From NCBI GenBank assembly GCA_035281845.1, contig DATEVL010000082.1:14123-78122 (forward strand): a stretch of DNA of 64,000 bases, read 5' to 3'. Numbering within the stretch: position 1 is the first letter of the stretch; the number at the start of each line of letters is the position of its first letter. The translations under genes and the position numbers were made by a program. This DNA is from DATEVL01 sp035281845 (GTDB lineage: Bacteria; Chloroflexota; Anaerolineae; Anaerolineales; E44-bin32). The notes under the pieces are model-generated. The model was not told where the DNA came from. It was given only the letters and a program-made list of their open reading frames with translations, and searched no databases. This document shows positions 18,111 to 26,095 of this stretch, one piece after another.

Positions 18111-18389
18111 ATGCAAGTTCCTTCCGCTCAGCCCGCCCGCCGTTGGCCGTTGTACCTGGGCGTCTTTCTGGTCCTGATCCTGCTGACGGTCATCGAGATC
18201 ATGGTGGCCGGAAGTGGGGTTACACCGCCAGCTCTGAACGTCATCCTCCTGGCTCTTTCCTTCTCCAAGGCAGGACTCGTCGCCGCCTTCTACATGCACC
18301 TGCGGGGCGACCATCGGCTGTACACTGCCATCTTCGTCCTGCCAGTCCTCTTGCTGATGGTCTTCGCCGTTCTGAGCGTCTTGATCTGA
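18111..18389 (+). CDS. coxD: Cytochrome c oxidase subunit IV family protein
   Basis: A 92-residue protein with three hydrophobic helices. The segment FSKAGLVAAFYMHLRGD is the conserved middle of prokaryotic COX4 (PF03626). It is a small accessory subunit of the oxidase. It lies 10 nt after coxC and 1 nt before ctaB. Confidence 0.88.
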   Translation: MQVPSAQPARRWPLYLGVFLVLILLTVIEIMVAGSGVTPPALNVILLALSFSKAGLVAAFYMHLRGDHRLYTAIFVLPVLLLMVFAVLSVLI

Positions 18390-18390
18390 G

Positions 18391-19401
18391 ATGACGCAAA
18401 CCGCCTCGGAACTCCCCGTTACACCGCCGAATAGCCCGTCCGTCATGGCTGTTGGGGAAACGACGCCTGCCGAACGACAGCGATCGCCGGCTCAGCTCCG
18501 AGAGCAGGGAGAACGGCATGCCAGCAACCCCGCGACCTGGCGCGACTACGTGGCCTTGGGGAAACCGCTGATTGTCTTGCTTCTGCTGGCGACGACCTGG
18601 GCCGGGATGGTGGTCGGCGGCGGACGGCTCCCCTCGTCGTCGCTCACTTTCTGGACCCTTCTCGGGGGAGGGCTGGCAGCCGCCGGGGCCAGCGCGCTCA
18701 ATCAGTACATCGACCGCGATCTGGACGCACAAATGCAGCGTACGCGCCGCCGCCCCTTGCCCGCCGGTCGCGTCCCACCGAGCCGGGCGGCCTTCCTCGG
18801 CGTCGGATTGTGTGTGCTGGGGGTGGCAATTCTGGCGATCGCTGTCAACCCCCTGAGTGCGTTCCTGGCCGCGCTGGGAGCGATCTATTACGTCGGCGCG
18901 TACTCGCTGCTCTTGAAGAAGGCGACGCCACACAACATCGTTATCGGCGGTGGCGCCGGCGCGATTCCGCCGCTGGTCGGATGGGCAGCCGCAACCGGAT
19001 CGCTGGCGATGCCGGCGTTCTTCCTCTTCGCCATCGTCTTCTTCTGGACGCCGCCTCACTTCTGGGCCCTGGCATTGACGCGGCGGGGTGAGTATGCGCG
19101 TGCCGGGGTCCCCATGTTTCCCGTCGTGTACGGGGATCCAGCGGCTCGCTGGACGATCTTTCTGTATTCCGTGCAGCTCGTGGCGCTCACACTTCTTCTG
19201 CCGGGGATCGGCATGGTCAGTACGGTGTACCTCGTGGCCGCGCTCGCGCTGGGTCTTGTTTTCGTGCTGAGGGCTTGGGGGTTGCTGCGCGGGGGAGGCA
19301 CGCGCCGCGCGTGGGCGCTCTACCGCTACTCGAGCATTTACCTGGCGCTGATCTTCGGCGCCATGGTGCTGGATATTCTGACCAGGGTTCCATCCGTCTA
19401 G
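18391..19401 (+). CDS. ctaB: Protoheme IX farnesyltransferase (heme O synthase)
   Basis: A UbiA-family membrane prenyltransferase that makes heme O from heme B and farnesyl diphosphate, needed for the a-type hemes of the oxidase next door. The 336-residue protein has a polar N-terminal extension of about 55 residues before DYVALGKPLIVLLLL. The two Asp-rich signatures are visible: NQYIDRDLDAQMQRTRRRPLP, and the later YTLLLKK-like YSLLLKKATPHNIVIGG. About nine helices. An alternative in-frame ATG at 18445 would shorten the extension. No heme A synthase (ctaA) is seen nearby. Confidence 0.95.
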   Translation: MTQTASELPVTPPNSPSVMAVGETTPAERQRSPAQLREQGERHASNPATWRDYVALGKPLIVLLLLATTWAGMVVGGGRLPSSSLTFWTLLGGGLAAAGASALNQYIDRDLDAQMQRTRRRPLPAGRVPPSRAAFLGVGLCVLGVAILAIAVNPLSAFLAALGAIYYVGAYSLLLKKATPHNIVIGGGAGAIPPLVGWAAATGSLAMPAFFLFAIVFFWTPPHFWALALTRRGEYARAGVPMFPVVYGDPAARWTIFLYSVQLVALTLLLPGIGMVSTVYLVAALALGLVFVLRAWGLLRGGGTRRAWALYRYSSIYLALIFGAMVLDILTRVPSV

Positions 19402-19657
19402 CCAGTTCCTGGGAAGCCTCTCCCCCCGCCAAATCGCGCTGGAATGATGAGGGGCGGGCAATGAGGCGCATCGAAGCCCAGGAGGGCAGGTCGGCCAGCT
19501 TTCGCACCCGCGACCCGGCTAGGCCTGCCAGGCAACCCTGATCCCCCTCATGCTTGCCGAGCCCAGGCCTTGTCCATCGTGATATCATTCACAAGTAAGC
19601 GAGCCCCCGTTCGCCAATCCTCCTTCTCGGGCTGAAGATCCCCGCTCTAGGTAACCC
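19402..19657. promoter_or_regulatory. Gap upstream of octaheme gene, possible -10 at 19583
   Basis: This 256-bp spacer separates ctaB from the octaheme cytochrome. The only regulatory hint is TATCAT at 19583-19588, 69 nt before the ATG. No terminator hairpin, repeat or -35 is clear. Confidence 0.25.
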
Positions 19658-20938
19658 ATGGAAGAACCAACTGCCAAGCAAGGCTCTCGGTGGCCGAGGC
19701 TCCTTGTTGGGGGCCTGGTCGTCGTTGTCGCCGTCATCGGGCTGGGGCTTATCGTGCTGGCCATCGGGGCCGGAGGGCCCTCGGCCGGGCACGAAGAACC
19801 GCCCGACGCGTTGGCGGTGAGCACCGACGACTGTGTCATCTGCCATCGGCAAAGCAGTCCTGGGATTGTCGAGCAATACGGCAGCAGCTCGATGGCGGCG
19901 GCCGAAGTCGGTTGCCGGGACTGCCATCAGGTCGATGCGGATTACCCGGGTGCCGTCGAGCACGAGGGGACGTTCGTGTTGAGCCAGCCGACCCCGGCCC
20001 GCTGCGAGCGCTGCCACGCCGCGGAAGTGGCCCAGTACAACCAGAGCCGTCATTCCCTTCCGGCATACGTGGCGATGGCCGGGACGACCGGACTAAGCCC
20101 GGATCACCTGGCGCGCTACCGGGCCATTCCGGAAGGCGGCTTTGCTCCCGACAAGATGCGCCACGCACTCTTCGCCATCGAAGGCCCGGCAATAACCCGT
20201 TTTGCATGCGAGGCCTGCCACAACATCGGCAAGCCTCAACCCGACGGGAGCGTCGGGGAATGTCAACAATGTCACCTACGTCACAACTTCTCGCTTGAGC
20301 AGGCGCGCAAGCCGGAGACATGCAACGCCTGCCACATCGGCCCGGATCACCCGCAATGGGAGATCTACCAGGAGTCGCCGCACGGCATCGCCTACCAGAC
20401 CGGTGGCGATTCATGGAATTGGGAGGCCGATCCGGGGACCCTGGCGGTGAGGGACTTCCCGGCCCCGACGTGTGCCACCTGCCACTTCAGCGGCTTCGGC
20501 CCGTCTGGGACGACACATGACGTGGGCGATCGCCTTACCTGGTTTCTGTTCGCGCCGATCAGCGAACGCCGGCCTGATTGGCAGGACAACTTGGTACGCA
20601 TGCAAGGGATCTGCCTGGAGTGCCACAACCGGGTGTTCCTCGACGACTTCTATACCGACGCCGACGAGGGTACCAAAGCTGTGAATGATTGGGTTCGGCA
20701 GAGCGACGCCATCATGTCGCCGCTCAAGTCGGCCGGCCTGCTGACCGACGAACCCTTCGACCAGCCCATCGACTTCTTGTACTTCGAATTGTGGCACCAC
20801 TGGGGACGGACGGCCAAGTTCGGCGTCTGGATGCAGGGGCCGGATTACACCCAGTGGCACGGCGCCTACGAGCTCCTCAGCGATCTGGCCGAGCTGAGGG
20901 AGCTGGCAGGCGAAATGCTCGGTGCCAAGACAGAGTAG
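19658..20938 (+). CDS. Octaheme c-type cytochrome, HAO/multiheme superfamily
   Basis: A 426-residue exported cytochrome. An N-terminal membrane anchor (residues 14-37) is followed by eight CxxCH heme motifs starting at Cys59, 86, 116, 184, 202, 222, 272 and 319. Conserved extra His residues between the motifs (132, 169, 209, 242, 287, 380/381) could be distal ligands, as in hydroxylamine oxidoreductase (HAO), octaheme nitrite reductase and tetrathionate reductase families. The C-terminal motif PDYTQWHGAYE (396-405) follows the last heme, the area where HAO carries its P460-crosslinking Tyr; whether Tyr397 or Tyr404 corresponds needs an alignment. The next gene overlaps it, implying a membrane partner. 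The substrate is unknown. Confidence 0.85.
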   Translation: MEEPTAKQGSRWPRLLVGGLVVVVAVIGLGLIVLAIGAGGPSAGHEEPPDALAVSTDDCVICHRQSSPGIVEQYGSSSMAAAEVGCRDCHQVDADYPGAVEHEGTFVLSQPTPARCERCHAAEVAQYNQSRHSLPAYVAMAGTTGLSPDHLARYRAIPEGGFAPDKMRHALFAIEGPAITRFACEACHNIGKPQPDGSVGECQQCHLRHNFSLEQARKPETCNACHIGPDHPQWEIYQESPHGIAYQTGGDSWNWEADPGTLAVRDFPAPTCATCHFSGFGPSGTTHDVGDRLTWFLFAPISERRPDWQDNLVRMQGICLECHNRVFLDDFYTDADEGTKAVNDWVRQSDAIMSPLKSAGLLTDEPFDQPIDFLYFELWHHWGRTAKFGVWMQGPDYTQWHGAYELLSDLAELRELAGEMLGAKTE

Positions 20939-21884
20939 CTTGGGCTACCTGGCGGTCGTCGTCCCTCGGCTCGGGAAGCGCCATCTTCCGCTTTCGCGGG
21001 ACGAGCTCATGTTGTTGATGGCAGCCCTCAACGAACTCTTCCTGGGGCTCGACATCGCCCTGGCCCACAGCATCAGTGGAACGATCACTCGATTCGAATG
21101 GATCCCGATCGTCTTCGGGCCGCTGGCGGCGGGCCTGCTCTTGTTGGCCGGCTTGATGGCGCGCCGCAATCGCGAGGCCGCATCGATTCTCGCCACGGTT
21201 GTTTTCCTTCTGAGCATTCTGGTTGGATTGGTGGGCGCCTACCTGCATTGGATCAGGGCCATTCTCCCTAACGCGCTCCCCGGCCAGCGCGTCTCCATTC
21301 CTCTCCTGGTATGGGCACCACCCATCCTGGGGCCGCTCACTTTCTGCTTGGTCGGGCTGATCGGGCTGAGCGCAGCGTGGATCGAGGTTCCCCCCGACAG
21401 CGGCGTTCTCACGTTACCGCGGCTGCGCCGTCTGGCGCTTCCCTACAGCAAGACACGCGCCTATCTGTTCATGATCGGGCTGGGAACGCTCGCCACCGTG
21501 ATCAGCAGCGTTCTGGATCACGCCCGTACGGCCTTCGCCAACCCGTGGTTGTGGATCCCGACAGTCGCGGGAATCTTTGCGACGACGGTGGCCATCGGCC
21601 TCGGGTCGCTGAGGCGCCCTGAGCCGAAGGAGATTGCGACGTTCGCCTGGACGATGGGGGCGCTGATTGTGGTCGGCTCGGTCGGGGCCTTGCTCCACAT
21701 CCAGGAGAATCTGACATCGCAAGGGACGGTCGTCGGGGAGCGCTTTCTACGCGGCGCACCCTTCCTGGCACCACTCTTGTTTGCGAATATGGGAGCGTTG
21801 GGTCTGATCGCGCTGCTGAACCCGGCTGAGCCGGGCGCCCAGGCTTCGGCGGCAGCCGAGGTCGCCAGTTTAGCGACTTGCTAG
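20922..21884 (+). CDS. Duplicated 8-TM protein with four intramembrane His
   Basis: A polytopic membrane protein of up to 320 residues whose GTG start overlaps the octaheme gene by 17 nt; TTG at 20940 or ATG at 21009 are other possible starts. Eight membrane helices fall in two halves that resemble each other: both contain WIP-V-G and a helix ending in His. His49 and His109 in the first half match His200 and His259 in the second, 60 and 59 residues apart. Such a pattern fits heme b or metal ligands near the membrane faces. I recognise no named family. By position it is the likely electron-transfer anchor of the octaheme cytochrome. Confidence 0.75.
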   Translation: MPRQSSLGYLAVVVPRLGKRHLPLSRDELMLLMAALNELFLGLDIALAHSISGTITRFEWIPIVFGPLAAGLLLLAGLMARRNREAASILATVVFLLSILVGLVGAYLHWIRAILPNALPGQRVSIPLLVWAPPILGPLTFCLVGLIGLSAAWIEVPPDSGVLTLPRLRRLALPYSKTRAYLFMIGLGTLATVISSVLDHARTAFANPWLWIPTVAGIFATTVAIGLGSLRRPEPKEIATFAWTMGALIVVGSVGALLHIQENLTSQGTVVGERFLRGAPFLAPLLFANMGALGLIALLNPAEPGAQASAAAEVASLATC

Positions 21885-22885
21885 TCTAGCCCGCCCTCCC
21901 GGTCGGCCGCCCGAGTCACCAGGATGTAGGCGACGATGAGGAGAAACAAGCCGCCGAACGGCAGATAAGCCCCGATCAGAGCTCCGACGCCTCCGCCGCT
22001 TGGAACCAGCAGATCGAATCCAGCCTGCCCTTGGCCCCGCGGTCCGTCGACCAGGATAGCGATATGCCACGCGCCGGCGGCGGGCAGGGCGAGAACGGCG
22101 GCATAGTCCCGCGGGATCTTCGCCTCACCTTGAGCTGCCGTGGTTTCGAGGCGAGTCCCCGACTTATCTTCGCCGACAATCCACACCTCTGGATCGGTCA
22201 GCGTCCTGCGGGTCGTCGCGTCGATGACGCGCACTTCGAGAGCGACGTCCTGTAGCCGGTCCGGACCGAACGATGTCACCGCCCGGACCAGATATGGACC
22301 GGCGGGTTCTTCGTCCAGCCGAATGCGGCGAGCGCCGGTATGCGCGTGGGTTGCCGAGGAAGCCTCGCCCTCTTCGCGCTCGATCGGGGCCGGCAGCATG
22401 GGTGAGGCGATCGGCTCGAGCGCCAGTGCCGAAGCGTAGATTCCCAATCCGGATAACATGGCCAGCAGGAAAGCGGCCATCACCGAGCGAGCCTGACGAC
22501 TTGTGGGTGCATAGTCGCGCGAATCCTCGATCAACAGGCTCGCCATAGCAGTCGCCTCGAGGATCTTCGATACGACGCCTGCCAGGTCGATCTCTTCGGG
22601 CGTTCCGGAGAAGGGTGCCGGAAGGGATCGCGTTACCGCCCACAGGACAATCATTCCGCCGGATAGGACGAAGCCCGTCCACCGCAACCCTCGACCCGGC
22701 AGCATCCAATAGGCGGCCGCCCATCCGATCTGGACGACTCCGAGCGCGGCGAAGAACAACGCGTGGGCGGGCGTGCGCTCAGAATGCTCGGTTGTGATGG
22801 CCAGATGGATGACCCCGCTGAGCGCCATCGTCACGCAGGCAAGGGTAGCCAGGAAGTCGCGTCGTGAGGGGGGCGAGGAGGTCAC
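21881..22885 (-). CDS. Membrane protein with extracytoplasmic FixH/YtkA-like beta domain
   Basis: A 334-residue protein with about five N-terminal membrane helices (residues 10-165), an exported beta-sandwich region (about 190-300) and a final helix (305-325). The beta region (GPYLVRAVTSFGP, VRVIDATTRRTL, AWHIAILVDG) looks like the FixH/YtkA-like domains found with copper and oxidase assembly factors. It follows the SCO gene by 41 nt on the same strand, so a role in copper delivery to the oxidase is likely by context. Its stop overlaps that of the convergent 8-TM gene by 4 nt. The family is not firmly recognised. Confidence 0.7.
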   Translation of the reverse strand: MTSSPPSRRDFLATLACVTMALSGVIHLAITTEHSERTPAHALFFAALGVVQIGWAAAYWMLPGRGLRWTGFVLSGGMIVLWAVTRSLPAPFSGTPEEIDLAGVVSKILEATAMASLLIEDSRDYAPTSRQARSVMAAFLLAMLSGLGIYASALALEPIASPMLPAPIEREEGEASSATHAHTGARRIRLDEEPAGPYLVRAVTSFGPDRLQDVALEVRVIDATTRRTLTDPEVWIVGEDKSGTRLETTAAQGEAKIPRDYAAVLALPAAGAWHIAILVDGPRGQGQAGFDLLVPSGGGVGALIGAYLPFGGLFLLIVAYILVTRAADREGGLD

Positions 22886-22926
22886 GGCGGGGGCGAGTGC
22901 CCGTTGCGGGAAGCGACTGGATCGCC

Positions 22927-23526
22927 TCAGCCTTGGCGCAGCAAATAGCGCACGTCGGCCAGAAGATCAACGGCGGAGGTGTCGAAGGGATAATGAGCGC
23001 GCAGTTTCCCGACCTTGTCCACCAGGAAGAGCCGCGTGGTGTGAGCGATGATTCCCTCGTCCGCGTGATCAGGATCGAGGAATGCCGTCGCCGCGTAACC
23101 GGCCAGCAGGGGGGGCAGGGCCTCCGGATCGGGACGAACCCCGATGAGACGCGAATCGAACTGGTCCAGATAGGCGGTCAGAGCGTCGCCGGTGTCGCGT
23201 TCGGGATCGACCGTGACAAAGTAGAACCGAACATCGTCCGCCTCGTCCCCGAGACGTTCGAAAAGCTCGGCAACAATCGCCAGGGTGGCGGGGCAAAAAT
23301 CGGTGCAGTGCGTATAGCCAAAGTAGATGAGGGAGACGTGCCCGGTCAGGTCGGGATCGGAGGTCGGATCGCTCCCGGTCGAAGTAACCGGCAATGTTGG
23401 AGCGGTCGGCGGGTTCTCGTAGGCTGTGCCGTTCCAGACCTGAGGGCGAGGTGAGCATCCTGCGAGAGCAAAGCCTGCGAGCAGGGCGAAAGGAAGGCTG
23501 AGGCGCATCCGAGGACGCAGTTGCAT
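22927..23526 (-). CDS. SCO1/SenC copper chaperone lipoprotein
   Basis: A 199-residue thioredoxin-fold chaperone that metallates CuA of cytochrome oxidase. The chosen ATG (23526) gives a signal peptide with lipobox LAGC (Cys24). The copper motif is CTDFC (Cys74, Cys78), and the conserved His lies in IIAHTTRLFLVD. YFGYTHC and VTVDPERD are typical of the family. A TATCAT-like box lies about 15 nt upstream; the longer frame to 23622 would add 32 polar residues before the signal peptide and is rejected. It leads a two-gene operon and works with the coxBACD oxidase nearby. Confidence 0.93.
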   Translation of the reverse strand: MQLRPRMRLSLPFALLAGFALAGCSPRPQVWNGTAYENPPTAPTLPVTSTGSDPTSDPDLTGHVSLIYFGYTHCTDFCPATLAIVAELFERLGDEADDVRFYFVTVDPERDTGDALTAYLDQFDSRLIGVRPDPEALPPLLAGYAATAFLDPDHADEGIIAHTTRLFLVDKVGKLRAHYPFDTSAVDLLADVRYLLRQG

Positions 23527-23700
23527 GATTGCGCGGATGATAACATGGCGAGCATCGGCGGTCGGATGGCGGGCCCGCGCCGCCGCGCATTTCTTCCGAC
23601 CTGCGGCAACACGGTGGCCCATGAACGGGCCAGGCAGTCACCCAGGTGGCGGGATGAATGGGATTGGGCGGCTTCTCAGCGGGTTCAAGGAGGCGTTGGA

Positions 23701-24678
23701 ATGAACTATCGTCGACTCGGTCGCAGCGGGATGAAGGTGTCCGAGTTGTGCATGGGTACGATGCAGTTCGGATGGACCGCCGACGAAACCACAGCGCTCC
23801 AGATTCTTGACCGGGCCTTCGACGCGGGTTTGAACTTCATCGATTCGGCCGACGTCTACTCCCGCTGGGTCGAGGGGAATTCGGGTGGAGAGGCAGAGCA
23901 GATCGTCGGCCGCTGGCTGGCGAAAAGCCCGGCCCGGCGCGATCAGGTGATTCTGGCAACGAAGGTCCGTGGGCGGATGGGCGATGGGCCGAACGGCGAA
24001 GGGCTGTCGCGCCTCCACATCGTGGCGGCGGTCCAGGCCTCGTTGCGCCGGCTGGGCACGGACCACATCGACCTGTACCAGCTGCACTCACCGGATCCGG
24101 ACACCCCGATCGACGAAACGCTCGAGGCGCTCGATGACCTGGTCCGGCAAGGCTATGTCCGGTACATCGGTTGCTCCAACTTCGAGGCTTGGCGCACCGT
24201 CGAAGCCTTGTGGACCTCCGATCGTGAACACCTCGCTGCCTTCGCCTGCGTCCAACCGCATTACAACCTGCTCCATCGTCGGGAATTCGAGCAAGAGCTG
24301 GAGGCCGCCTGCCGCTCCTTCGGGTTGGGGGTGCTCCCTTACAGCCCTCTCGCCAGCGGATTCTTGAGCGGGAAATACGCGCGCGGGGTCGCCCCCACGC
24401 CGGGGACGCGAGGTGCCAGCAGCGGCCGGATCCGCGCGTACCTGGAGAATCCACAAGCCTGGGACGTTCTTGAGGTCGTGAGCCAACTGGGGAAGGCGAG
24501 AGGGGAATCGCCTTCTCAGGTCGCGTTGGCCTGGTTGCTCTCCAAACCGGAAGTCACAAGCCCCATCATCGGACCGCGGAATCTCGCGCAGCTCGAGGAC
24601 AACCTCGGCGCGGCCGGTCTCGTGCTCACCCCGGAAGAGATCCAGGCGCTCGAGCGCGTTAGCGCCTGGGAGGGATGA
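23701..24678 (+). CDS. Aldo/keto reductase
   Basis: A 325-residue NADPH-dependent oxidoreductase of the AKR TIM-barrel family. It begins MNYRRLGRSGMKVSELCMGTMQFGW and carries the catalytic tetrad region: Asp in FIDSADVYS with Tyr, Lys in ILATKVRG, His in LYQLHSPD. The cofactor-binding segment near the end is SPIIGPRNLAQLEDN. The ATG follows AAGGAGG at 9 nt. It is closest to AKR subfamilies that reduce small aldehydes or ketones; the substrate is unknown. It stands alone. Confidence 0.93.
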   Translation: MNYRRLGRSGMKVSELCMGTMQFGWTADETTALQILDRAFDAGLNFIDSADVYSRWVEGNSGGEAEQIVGRWLAKSPARRDQVILATKVRGRMGDGPNGEGLSRLHIVAAVQASLRRLGTDHIDLYQLHSPDPDTPIDETLEALDDLVRQGYVRYIGCSNFEAWRTVEALWTSDREHLAAFACVQPHYNLLHRREFEQELEAACRSFGLGVLPYSPLASGFLSGKYARGVAPTPGTRGASSGRIRAYLENPQAWDVLEVVSQLGKARGESPSQVALAWLLSKPEVTSPIIGPRNLAQLEDNLGAAGLVLTPEEIQALERVSAWEG

Positions 24679-24796
24679 TCGGCGAGGCTTCCAACTCCAA
24701 AGTGGAGCAGGGGGCGTCCGGGTGCGAGACCGCCGGAGAGCATGGTTTCGACCGGGGACACAGGGGCGCGCCTCATCGGGTAGTTCCGAGGCAGCC

Positions 24797-25340
24797 CTAT
24801 GACCGCTGCAACGCCTCGCGCCAGTGCTTCTTCACGCGCTCGGCTCGGCCCGTCGTCGACAAGTTGGCGTGCGTGACCATCACTGTGGACTTCGACCTCC
24901 CTTTGCTGGTGAAGGTCACATCCATTCGACTCCGGCCTCCGGCCTATTGGACCCGCGGGGTCCGCCGCGGCGTGGCCTTGGTGATGACCATCTTCGCTCG
25001 GGGAAGCCAGCGAGACCGCTGACGGGAATCGGTCCACGCTGTGTAGAGCCGTGCGGCCGGGACCGCCATCGTCCGGGTGGCGCCGATCTGAAAACCGTCT
25101 GGGCGCTCGTGCACTTTCCGCATGCCGCGCGCCTGCTCATTCCCGACAACGATCATTTTGCTGCCACCGAGGCCCGACGCGGTACTCCTCTGAGACGATC
25201 GAAACGATTTGAGGATGGGTCATCCTCTTGGCGCCTGCTCGATCGAGCAGCGAGAACCATGTCTTCCACTTCCGGCCGGTGGCGCTCTCGACGGCCGCGT
25301 CGCTGGTCCCAGCGAAGACCTCGCCTTTGGAGGACTTCAC
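24797..25340 (-). pseudogene. Broken DUF4287 + SRPBCC (AHSA1-like) gene
   Basis: Read on the minus strand from a GTG at 25340, the protein starts with a DUF4287 domain (ESATGRKWKTWFSLLDRAG, MTHPQIVSIV, VGPRWQQ). At 25156-25159 a run of four A's holds one base too many: removing one A continues the protein as MIVVGNEQARGMRKVHE, the usual end of DUF4287, then into an SRPBCC start (MAVPAARLYTAWTD, RSRWLP). An in-frame TAG at 24944-24946 then interrupts it. The same frame goes on (MDVTFTSKGRSKSTVMV through HWREALQ) to a natural stop at 24797. Two lesions make decay the best reading; a base error could explain the first but not the second. Confidence 0.7.
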
Positions 25341-25412
25341 GAGGCCGCCGCGGGGTGCTTCACCCTCCTGTCACCCTGAGCGGCCCGCGGGGCCGCGAAG
25401 GGCCTGCTGTTC

Positions 25413-25703
25413 CTACTCCCCGCCCCATTCCGCGGCGAGGTCTTCCCAAGTCGGTTTCGTGGCCTCCACGAGGGCGATCTTTTTGGCACGCGTCCAGCCT
25501 TTGATCTCCTTCTCCCGCGCGATCGTCGACATGACGTCTTCCGTTTCTTCGAAGTGCACAACCCGGGTGATCTTGTACTTGGCCGTGAATCCTGGGACCA
25601 GCTTGTGCTTGTGCTCGTAAACGCGGCGCTCCAGATCGTTCGTCACCCCAACGTAGAGGGTTCGGGACCTGCTCGTAATAATGTAGACGTAGTACTTCTT
25701 CAC
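25413..25703 (-). CDS. GIY-YIG nuclease superfamily protein (UPF0213-like)
   Basis: A 96-residue single-domain GIY-YIG protein. The N-terminal strands carry YYVYIITSRSRTLYVGVTNDLERR, where YVYI and LYVGVT take the place of GIY and YIG, with the catalytic Arg following in LERR. Glu in AREKEIKGWTR is the metal-ligand position, and the C-terminus is WEDLAAEW. Stand-alone proteins of this type are common and often occur amid repeats; their role, repair or mobile, is not settled. Start ATG at 25703. Repeats flank it on both sides. Confidence 0.88.
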   Translation of the reverse strand: MKKYYVYIITSRSRTLYVGVTNDLERRVYEHKHKLVPGFTAKYKITRVVHFEETEDVMSTIAREKEIKGWTRAKKIALVEATKPTWEDLAAEWGGE

Positions 25704-26063
25704 CCGCCTCCTATTTCAGAAAACAGATCCATCGCTCGCGGGCTCTCCGACCAGGCATCTCTTCGGACCGCTCAGGATGACATTAACGCGAAGTGCTTGA
25801 AGGACTGCCAGGAGTGGGCCAAGTCTCCCCTAGGTCTAATCGAGGCTACATGCCGATGCGCGGTCCCGGAGCTTGGAAGACGCCCCTCCCAAGTTGCTCC
25901 CCGTGGAGGCCTGCCCCGCCCTTGGCGCTCCGTAGAGAGCGAGCGGGCGAGCGAGGGCGTGGCCGGAGGGGGGCGAAATCCAGAATGGCCAGGCGGAAAG
26001 GGTGGTCCCCGGGGAGAATTGGGATAGTACTCTGCAGTTATGGTAAGTCAGACTGGCGGATGC
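25704..26063. repeat. Intergenic region with degenerate dispersed repeats
   Basis: About 360 bp without a gene. CTTCGGACCGCTCAGGATGACA at about 25763-25784 matches, in inverted form, the TGTCACCCTGAGCGG block at about 25368-25383. A worn copy of the CGCCCTTGGCGC-CGTAGAGAGCG block lies at about 25917-25970. The promoter of the Xer-like gene follows. Confidence 0.5.
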
Positions 26064-26069
26064 TATAAT
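26064..26069 (+). promoter_or_regulatory. -10 box (TATAAT) for the Xer-like gene
   Basis: A perfect TATAAT 26 nt before the ATG at 26096. No -35 matching the consensus is seen. Confidence 0.5.
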
Positions 26070-26095
26070 GTCGGCCCGCCCTGACCTCCGCCAGA

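Noticed and set aside
15848..19461. Several minus-strand frames over the cox operon
   Set aside because: Very His/Asp/Gln-rich translations are the typical antisense of hydrophobic membrane proteins.
24675..25022. 115-codon plus-strand frame after the aldo/keto reductase
   Set aside because: It lies opposite the decayed DUF4287-SRPBCC gene, whose protein matches are on the minus strand.
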